From Acetobacteraceae bacterium (GTDB lineage: Bacteria; Pseudomonadota; Alphaproteobacteria; Acetobacterales; Acetobacteraceae): DNA of 6,741 bases. Below the pieces are notes generated by a model. That model was given only the letters and a program-made list of their open reading frames with translations, was not told the origin of the DNA and did not search any database. Every line of letters begins with the position of its first letter. Position 1 is the stretch's first letter. The position numbers and the translations under genes are program-made. The DNA lies in contig CANFIE010000223.1 in assembly GCA_947446625.1 (NCBI GenBank), positions 1 to 6,741 of the forward strand. The letters run 5' to 3'. Below, in pieces: positions 1-4,775 of the stretch.

Positions 1-485
1 AACACATCCACAATGCCGCCACGCATGGCGTATTCGCCATGCTCCATCACCGTGCCGGTGCGGCCATAGCCATTGGCTTCCAGAAACGCCGCCAGCTTCT
101 CCGGCGCCACCCGCCCGCCCGGCTTCAGCGCCAGCACCGAACCCAGGAAAGCCTCGCGCGGCGGCACCCGCTGCACCATGGCGTTCACCGTGGTCAGCAC
201 AATCCGCGCCTTGTCGCTCGGCTCCAGTAGCCGGGTCAGCGTCGCCACGCGCTCCGAGATGATCTCGGGGTTGGGCGAAACCCGGTCATACGGCAGGCAG
301 TCCCAGGCCGGAAAGCGCAGCACTTCCACGTCTGGCGCAAAGAAGGCCAGCGCCTCGGCCAGCCGCGCGGTGCGGGTGTCATCACGGCACACATGCAGCA
401 CCGGCGCCGCGGTTTCGGCCCGGCGCCGGGCCAGCAGCAGGGCGTCGAAGCCCTCGGGTGCGCCATGGACCTGAAGCAGTGTCAC
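1..485 (-). CDS. mfd: Transcription-repair coupling factor Mfd, N-terminal part (3' end outside window)
   Basis: Mfd is a large cytoplasmic ATPase, usually about 1150 residues, that removes stalled RNA polymerase from DNA lesions and recruits UvrA. Only the first 161 codons are visible, covering the UvrB-like D1 region. Reading the minus strand gives an uninterrupted frame with family landmarks: GAPEGFDALLLA at residues 8-19, FPAWDCLPYDRVSPN at 58-72 followed by EIISER, a VNAMVQRVPP stretch at 100-109, and VMEHGEYAMRGGIVDV at 146-161, which matches the VMEHGEYATRG segment of E. coli Mfd. The helicase and RNA polymerase-interaction domains lie beyond the left edge. The start is the GTG at 485-483: an in-frame TAA lies immediately upstream, so no earlier start is possible. 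It begins roughly 16 residues later than E. coli Mfd by eye. A weak purine-rich ribosome-binding site (GGACGGA, 499-493) lies inside the end of sdhE, so translation is probably coupled to sdhE. Confidence 0.95.
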   Translation of the reverse strand, partial: MTLLQVHGAPEGFDALLLARRRAETAAPVLHVCRDDTRTARLAEALAFFAPDVEVLRFPAWDCLPYDRVSPNPEIISERVATLTRLLEPSDKARIVLTTVNAMVQRVPPREAFLGSVLALKPGGRVAPEKLAAFLEANGYGRTGTVMEHGEYAMRGGIVDV

Positions 486-860
486 TTACGCATCCGTCCG
501 ATGGCCGGAGGGCCTCTTGGCCTGGAGGTCTGAATCGGCCGGACTGTTATCCGTCCCATCGGCGGCCGGCCTCAAATGCTCCGGCAGTCCGGCCCCCGGC
601 GCGTTGCACTCGGCAATCAGCCGCGCCAACATCGGGCTGGCCACCTCATCCGGCACCGGGCGCCGGCCGCTCAGCCAGTCGGCCAAATCCACATCCCAAT
701 GCTCCATCACCGCCTCCAGCTCATCCAGCTCCGGCTCGGTCAGCGTGGCAATGTTACGCTGCACGAAGGCGCCGATCATCAAATCGGCTTCCTTCGTTCC
801 TCGGTGATTGGCCCGGAAGACCATGCGGCGGCGGCGGGGGTCTAGTTCTGCGTCGGTCAT
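486..860 (-). CDS. sdhE: SdhE, FAD assembly factor of succinate dehydrogenase (Sdh5/YgfY family)
   Basis: SdhE is a small soluble protein that promotes covalent attachment of FAD to SdhA, the flavoprotein subunit of complex II. The 124-residue product begins MTDAELDPRRRRMVFRA and carries the family's RGxxE signature as RGTKE at residues 20-24, in the usual H-RG-T-x-E-x-D context. Acidic helices and an EHWDVDLADWLSGRRPVP stretch (53-70) follow, as in alphaproteobacterial members. E. coli SdhE is 88 residues; here an extra 35-40 hydrophilic residues form a C-terminal tail. The ATG at 860-858 is chosen because the next in-frame ATG upstream (887) has no ribosome-binding site and lies within the candidate -10 element; a weak GAAG sits 9 bases before 860. 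The open frame continues upstream towards 1298 without family similarity and is antisense to recG. It is followed without a gap by mfd, so the two are probably one transcript. Confidence 0.92.
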   Translation of the reverse strand: MTDAELDPRRRRMVFRANHRGTKEADLMIGAFVQRNIATLTEPELDELEAVMEHWDVDLADWLSGRRPVPDEVASPMLARLIAECNAPGAGLPEHLRPAADGTDNSPADSDLQAKRPSGHRTDA

Positions 861-884
861 GTCGTGGTACTTCGCTGTCGCTGG

Positions 885-913
885 CATATAGGGAGGTATG
901 GGAATCCTGTTAG
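885..913 (-). promoter_or_regulatory. Candidate sigma70-type promoter for sdhE-mfd
   Basis: On the minus strand CTAACA (913-908) and TATATG (890-885) are separated by exactly 17 bases and each match four of six bases of the housekeeping -35 and -10 consensus. Transcription would start near 878, leaving a leader of about 18 bases before the sdhE ATG at 860. The -35 element would lie within the first codons of recG. This is pattern matching by eye only. Confidence 0.3.
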
Positions 914-3015
914 CCCAAGCTGAGTCGCCCGGGGAGGACCCCCGGCTTACGCCCTTGTTCGCCGACTTGGCCAGCCTGCCCGGCATTGGCCAGGCCGGGG
1001 CAAAGACGCTTGCCAAGGCCCTGGCCAATGGCAGCGGCGGAGACCGCGTGCTGGACCTGCTGTTCCACCTGCCGACCGAAATCACCGACCGCACCGCCGC
1101 CACCGACCCCGCCCTGGCCCTGCACGGCGAAACCGTGACCTGCGAGGTGGAGATCCTGCGGCATGACCGCATTGGCCAGGGTGGCCGCACGCTCAGGGTC
1201 CGCGCCGTTTCCGGCACCACGCCGCTGGCCATTCCCATGTTCGGCAACCGGGCCGAGTTCGTGGAACGCCGCCTGCCCATCGGCGCCACCCGGCGCATCA
1301 GCGGCCAGTTGAAGGTGGACGCCTATGGCCGCTCCATTCCCAACCCGGACTATATCGAGCCACCGGACCTGATCCCAGAGTTCGAGCGTAAATGGCCGCT
1401 GACCCAGGGGCTGCACCAGCGCGCCATGGCCCGCGCCATGCGCCTGGCCCTCACCCGCCTGGCCGAGTTCCCCGAATGGCATGAACCGCATTTGTTGAAG
1501 CGCGAGGCCTGGCCCGCCTTCGCCGAGTCGCTGCACAGCCTGCAATATCCGGATGGCCCCGCCCCGCTGGAAAAGGCCCGCACCCGCCTGGCCTATGACG
1601 AAATGCTGGCCGGCCAGGTGGCGCTGGGCCTGGTGCGCCGCCGGGTTCGCCTGCGCCCCGGCACCGGGCTGGCCGGCACCGGGCACCTCCGCGCCCAGGC
1701 CCTGGCCGCCTTCGGCCACCAGCCCACGCCGTCTCAGGTGGCGGCCCTGGCCGAGATTGATGCCGACCTCGCCTCCCCCAACCGCATGCTGCGGCTGCTG
1801 CAGGGCGATGTGGGCAGCGGCAAGACGCTGGTGGCGGTGCTGGCCATGCTCCGGGCGGTGGAAAGCGGCGCCCAGGCCGCCATCATGGCGCCGACCGAAA
1901 TCCTCGCCCGCCAGCACCTGCGCACCCTGACCCGCCTGTGCCTGCCCGCCGGAGTCCATGTGGCCATGCTGGCGGGCAGCGTGAAGGGCGCCGAGCGGAA
2001 GCGCGTGCTGCGCGGCCTGGCCGAGGGCGCGGTGCAGATCGTCGTCGGCACCCACGCCCTGTTCCAGGAGGCGGTGGAGTTCCGCAACCTCGGCCTGGCG
2101 GTGGTGGATGAACAGCACCGCTTCGGCGTGGCCCAGCGCCTGATGCTGGCCGAAAAGGGCGAAACCACCGACATGCTGGTGATGACCGCCACCCCCATTC
2201 CGCGCACCCTGCTGCTGACCCAATGGGGCGAAATGGCCGTCTCCCGCCTGGCCGGCAAACCCGCCGGGCGCCAGGCCATCGCCACCACCCTGCACGGCCT
2301 GCGCCAGTCGCCAGACGTCATCGCCGGCATCGGCCGGGCGCTCTCAAAGGGCGCCCGCTGCTACTGGGTCTGCCCAGCGGTGGAGGAATCGGAGGTGATG
2401 GACACCGCCGCCGCCGAAACCCGCTTCGCCGAACTGGCCGAACGCTTTCCCGGGCAGGTCGGCCTGGCCCATGGCCGGCAGGAAACCGATGTGCGTGAAG
2501 CCGCCCTGCGCGACTTCGCCGCCGGCAAAACCCGCCTGCTGGTCGCCACCACGGTCATCGAAGTGGGGGTGGACGTGCCCGAGGCCACCATCATGGTGGT
2601 GGAACACGCCGAACGCTTCGGCCTGGCCCAACTGCACCAATTGCGCGGCCGCGTTGGCCGGGGCAGCGGCGCCAGCTATTGCATGCTGCTGTATGATGAG
2701 GGACTGAACCAAACCGCCCGCGAACGCCTGCTGCTGCTGACGGAAACCGAGGACGGCTTTCTCATCGCCGATGCCGATTTCCGCCTGCGCGGCGGTGGCG
2801 AGCTGCTGGGCACCCGCCAATCCGGCGCCCCGGTTTTCCGCCTGGGCCTGGCCGATGCCGAGGCGCAGGAGGGCCTGGTCCACATGGCCAACCGAGACGC
2901 CGAGGCCCTGCTGGAACGCGACCCCGCCTTGGCCAGCCCGCGCGGCCAGGCGGTGCGGCTGCTGCTGGCGCTGTTCGGCAAGGCCGAGGCCATGGCGACG
3001 CTCCGGGCCGGGTAA
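898..3015 (+). CDS. recG: ATP-dependent DNA helicase RecG
   Basis: RecG is a superfamily 2 double-stranded DNA translocase that remodels stalled forks and branched recombination intermediates. The 705-residue protein (E. coli 693) is complete. The N-terminal part holds the helical lead-in LFADLASLPGIGQ and the wedge/OB region (about 55-160, ending in IPNPDYIEP). Helicase motifs follow in order: Walker A GDVGSGKT (303-310, Lys309), motif II DEQH (404-407), motif III TATPIPRT (430-437), and the motif V/VI block from VIEVGVDVP (553-561) to QLRGRVGRG (581-589). The C-terminal TRG-type segment reads DFRLRGGGELLGTRQSG (627-643). All catalytic residues are present. ATG 898 is the most upstream start possible because TAG at 889-891 is in frame, but its Shine-Dalgarno GGGAGG (891-896) leaves a gap of only one base, and the first 15 or so residues do not look conserved. 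It is divergent from sdhE-mfd and followed after 65 bases by the ABC cassette. Confidence 0.97.
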   Translation: MGILLAQAESPGEDPRLTPLFADLASLPGIGQAGAKTLAKALANGSGGDRVLDLLFHLPTEITDRTAATDPALALHGETVTCEVEILRHDRIGQGGRTLRVRAVSGTTPLAIPMFGNRAEFVERRLPIGATRRISGQLKVDAYGRSIPNPDYIEPPDLIPEFERKWPLTQGLHQRAMARAMRLALTRLAEFPEWHEPHLLKREAWPAFAESLHSLQYPDGPAPLEKARTRLAYDEMLAGQVALGLVRRRVRLRPGTGLAGTGHLRAQALAAFGHQPTPSQVAALAEIDADLASPNRMLRLLQGDVGSGKTLVAVLAMLRAVESGAQAAIMAPTEILARQHLRTLTRLCLPAGVHVAMLAGSVKGAERKRVLRGLAEGAVQIVVGTHALFQEAVEFRNLGLAVVDEQHRFGVAQRLMLAEKGETTDMLVMTATPIPRTLLLTQWGEMAVSRLAGKPAGRQAIATTLHGLRQSPDVIAGIGRALSKGARCYWVCPAVEESEVMDTAAAETRFAELAERFPGQVGLAHGRQETDVREAALRDFAAGKTRLLVATTVIEVGVDVPEATIMVVEHAERFGLAQLHQLRGRVGRGSGASYCMLLYDEGLNQTARERLLLLTETEDGFLIADADFRLRGGGELLGTRQSGAPVFRLGLADAEAQEGLVHMANRDAEALLERDPALASPRGQAVRLLLALFGKAEAMATLRAG

Positions 3016-3018
3016 CCC

Positions 3019-3045
3019 TTGCAAACCCCGACCATCCGGTTAAAT
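3019..3045 (+). promoter_or_regulatory. Weak candidate promoter for the ABC cassette
   Basis: In the gap after recG, TTGCAA (3019-3024) and TTAAAT (3040-3045) resemble -35 and -10 elements with a short 15-base spacing. This is the most A/T-rich spot of the gap. The match is poor, so the cassette may instead be read through from recG, for which I see no terminator. Confidence 0.22.
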
Positions 3046-3053
3046 CCACAGGC

Positions 3054-3067
3054 CTGTCGTGAGACAG
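3054..3067 (+). other. Small hairpin with GTGA loop just before the ribosome-binding site
   Basis: CTGTC (3054-3058) and GACAG (3063-3067) form a perfect five-base-pair stem closing the loop GTGA, a GNRA-type tetraloop in RNA. The Shine-Dalgarno GGGAG of the downstream gene begins two bases later. It could influence translation initiation, but short stems of this size also occur by chance. Confidence 0.35.
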
Positions 3068-3068
3068 C

Positions 3069-3073
3069 GGGAG
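3069..3073 (+). promoter_or_regulatory. Ribosome-binding site deciding the TTG start of the ABC ATPase
   Basis: GGGAG, seven bases before TTG 3081, is a well-spaced Shine-Dalgarno site. No ATG or GTG lies near the conserved protein N-terminus, so this site supports the TTG as the true start. Confidence 0.7.
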
Positions 3074-3080
3074 ATAAATT

Positions 3081-3815
3081 TTGGCCGCGCTGATCGAGAT
3101 TGAAAAGCTGACGAAGCGCTTCGGCGGCTTCACCGCGGTGGACGAAGTGTCCTTCAGCGTGAACCGTGGCGAAGTGCTCGGCTTCCTGGGGCCCAATGGC
3201 GCCGGCAAGTCCACCACCATGCGCATGCTGGCCGGCTTCATGCCGCCCACCGCCGGCACCGCCCGCATCTGCGGCGCCGATGTGGTGGAAAACCCGGTGG
3301 AGGCCAAGCGATCCTTGGGCTTCCTGCCCGAAGGCGCGCCCACCTACCCGGAAATGTCGGTCACCGGCTTCCTCGCCTTCACCGGCAGCGTCCGCGGCTT
3401 CCGTGGGTCGGAACTGAGCGACCGCGTGGCCCTGGCCATGGCGCAGACCCAGCTGGAAGGCGTCCGTCTCCAGCCCATCGAGACCCTCTCCAAAGGCTTC
3501 AAGCGCCGCGTCGGCCTGGCCCAGGCGCTGTTGCACGACCCGCCGGTGCTGGTGCTGGACGAGCCGACCGACGGCCTGGACCCCAACCAGAAGCACGAAG
3601 TCCGCGAACTCATCCGCCGCATGGCGCCAACCAAGGCCATCGTCATCTCCACCCATATCCTGGAGGAGGTGGACGCGGTCTGCACCCGCGCCATCATCAT
3701 CGCCCGCGGCACCGTGATTGTGGACAAGCCGCCGCGCGAGTTGGAAACCGAAGGCCGCACGCTGGAGGAGGTGTTCCGGCGCCTCACCCTCGGCCCCGCG
3801 AAGGAGAGCGCGTGA
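3081..3815 (+). CDS. ABC transporter ATP-binding protein, gliding (GldA-like)/ABC-2 type
   Basis: This is the cytoplasmic ATPase of an ABC-2 type transporter, expected to dimerise and drive the permease encoded next. The 244-residue protein is one complete nucleotide-binding domain: Walker A GPNGAGKST (37-45, Lys43), signature LSKGFKRR (136-143), Walker B VLVLDEPT (156-163, catalytic Glu161), D-loop GLD (165-167) and switch His192 in STHILEE. The Q-loop position holds Glu84 (GFLPEGAP) instead of Gln, and the signature reads LSKGF rather than LSGGQ. Both are usual in the GldA/Gld-type subfamily and are not damage. Translation starts at TTG 3081, supported by the GGGAG site and by a normal N-terminus (AALIEIEKLTKRFGGF). 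Its stop TGA (3813-3815) shares one base with the permease ATG, so the two are translationally coupled. The substrate cannot be told from the ATPase. GldA is the nearest named relative, but the symbol is not given because gliding is not implied. Confidence 0.93.
   Translation: MAALIEIEKLTKRFGGFTAVDEVSFSVNRGEVLGFLGPNGAGKSTTMRMLAGFMPPTAGTARICGADVVENPVEAKRSLGFLPEGAPTYPEMSVTGFLAFTGSVRGFRGSELSDRVALAMAQTQLEGVRLQPIETLSKGFKRRVGLAQALLHDPPVLVLDEPTDGLDPNQKHEVRELIRRMAPTKAIVISTHILEEVDAVCTRAIIIARGTVIVDKPPRELETEGRTLEEVFRRLTLGPAKESA
3801..3806 (+). promoter_or_regulatory. Ribosome-binding site deciding the permease start
   Basis: AAGGAG ends eight bases before ATG 3815 and five bases before the alternative GTG 3812. 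The spacing favours the ATG, which overlaps the ATPase stop by one base. Confidence 0.65.
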
Positions 3816-4633
3816 TGAATGGCATGCTGCGCCGTATCGCCGATCTCATCGCCGCCGCCTGGCTGATCTATGGCCCCGAGGGCAAGCTGGGCAACCTGCC
3901 CTGGCGCCCGGCCTGCATCGTGGCCAAGCGCGAATTGGCGGCCTATTTCGCCACCCCGGTGGCCTATGTGTTCATCGTCATCTTCCTGGTCCTGTCGGGT
4001 GCGCTCACCTTCACCCTGGGTGGCTTCTTTGCCCGGGGCCAGGCTGACCTCATGCCCTTCTTCGGCTTCATCCCCTGGCTGTTCCTGTTCCTGGTCCCGG
4101 CGCTCACCATGCGCCTCTGGGCCGAGGAACGCCGCCAGGGCACCATTGAGCTGCTGTTGACCCTGCCCATGCCGCAATGGCAGGCGGTGCTGGGCAAGTA
4201 TCTGGCGGCCTGGGCCTTCTGCGGCATCGCGCTGGCCCTCACCTTCCCCATCTGGATAACGGTGAACGTGCTGGGCGAGCCGGACAACGGCGTCATCGTC
4301 TCCGGCTATGTCGGCTGCTTCCTGGTCGCCGGCGCCTATCTCTCGGTTGGTGCGGCCCTTTCGGCGCTCACCAAAAACCAGGTCATCGCCTTCGTCCTGG
4401 CAGTGGCCATCTGCTTCATCTTCGCCGCCGCCGGCAGCCCGGTCATCACCGAATTCCTCACCAAGCGCCTGCCGGTGCTGGCCGAGGTCGCCCGCGGCCT
4501 ATCTGTGGCGGACCGTTTCGGGGGCTTTACCCGCGGCGTCATCGCGCTGCGGGATCTCGTGTTCTTCGGCAGCTTCATCGGCTTCTGGCTCTTCGTGAAT
4601 GCCGTGGTGCTCGACCTTCGGAAGGCAGACTAG
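3815..4633 (+). CDS. ABC-2 type permease, GldF-like membrane subunit
   Basis: This is the membrane subunit of the ABC complex in the cytoplasmic membrane. The 272-residue product has about six hydrophobic segments by eye: 50-70, 80-99, 130-150, 160-182, 190-207 and 249-268. The landmarks are those of the GldF/ABC-2 family: KRELAAYFATPVAYVF (38-53) leading into helix 1, then the cytoplasmic stretch WAEERRQGTIELLLTLP (102-118), thought to couple to the ATPase, and SALTKNQVIAF (183-193). An extra N-terminal segment of about 32 residues precedes the usual family start; it contains a modestly hydrophobic patch (LIAAAWLIYG) and ends LPWRP. ATG 3815 is preferred over GTG 3812 on ribosome-binding-site spacing; ATG 3824 would remove three further residues. 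It overlaps the upstream ATPase gene by one base and is separated from the GldG-like gene by a gap holding a strong hairpin. The transported substrate is unknown. Confidence 0.93.
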   Translation: MNGMLRRIADLIAAAWLIYGPEGKLGNLPWRPACIVAKRELAAYFATPVAYVFIVIFLVLSGALTFTLGGFFARGQADLMPFFGFIPWLFLFLVPALTMRLWAEERRQGTIELLLTLPMPQWQAVLGKYLAAWAFCGIALALTFPIWITVNVLGEPDNGVIVSGYVGCFLVAGAYLSVGAALSALTKNQVIAFVLAVAICFIFAAAGSPVITEFLTKRLPVLAEVARGLSVADRFGGFTRGVIALRDLVFFGSFIGFWLFVNAVVLDLRKAD

Positions 4634-4634
4634 C

Positions 4635-4686
4635 GGCCCTGCCCGTGGCGCTGCCCCCCCCGGGGTGGCGCCACGGGCAGCAGGCC
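4635..4686 (+). other. Strong GC-rich hairpin between permease and GldG-like gene
   Basis: Starting six bases after the permease stop, arms 4639-4651 and 4668-4680 form a perfect 13-base-pair stem (CTGCCCGTGGCGC with its complement). Inside it, two G-T wobble pairs and four C-G pairs (4654-4657 with 4662-4665) continue the stem to 19 pairs, closed by a CCCC loop. Outside it, GGCC 4635-4638 can pair with GGCC 4683-4686 across a two-base bulge. No T-run follows, so it is not a standard intrinsic terminator. It may be a Rho-independent pause or attenuator, or a 3' stabiliser of the upstream message that sets different levels for the ATPase/permease and GldG-like gene. The hairpin is seen in the sequence; the role is inference. 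The rest of the gap (4687-4775) shows only the ribosome-binding site of the next gene. Confidence 0.75.
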
Positions 4687-4763
4687 CCTCAACACAATGG
4701 CTCGCGCCGCACTGACGCTGGAGGGCGACACCGCCCGGAAGCACCAGTACCGGCCCAACCTGT

Positions 4764-4767
4764 AGGA
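4764..4767 (+). promoter_or_regulatory. Ribosome-binding site deciding the start of the GldG-like gene
   Basis: AGGA lies eight bases before ATG 4776. The alternative in-frame ATG at 4767 overlaps this site and has no purine-rich sequence of its own upstream, so 4776 is the better start. Confidence 0.6.
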
Positions 4768-4775
4768 TGATTGCC

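Noticed and set aside
39..712. Repeated 14-base string ATGCTCCATCACCG at 39-52 and 699-712
   Set aside because: Both copies lie in coding sequence and encode the same short peptide VMEH in Mfd and SdhE by chance; in Mfd it is part of a conserved family motif, so no repeat element is implied.
861..1298. Upstream extension of the sdhE frame to an ATG at 1298, giving a 270-residue protein
   Set aside because: The extra residues are antisense to recG and show no family similarity; the SdhE family starts close to the RRRR segment, and ATG 860 fits that.
910..2295. A 461-codon open frame on the minus strand, opposite recG
   Set aside because: It covers the recG helicase region in antisense, has a repetitive Gly/Ala/Gln/His composition and no motif; it is a by-product of codon bias.
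4177..4770. A 197-codon plus-strand open frame spanning the permease end and the following gap
   Set aside because: It is out of frame with the permease, Arg/Gly/Pro-rich, and lacks a ribosome-binding site or known motif. The gap it crosses is dominated by the hairpin.
4634..4775. A separate promoter for the GldG-like gene
   Set aside because: I found no pair of -35/-10-like elements with acceptable spacing; TAGGAT at 4763-4768 has no partner and overlaps the ribosome-binding site.
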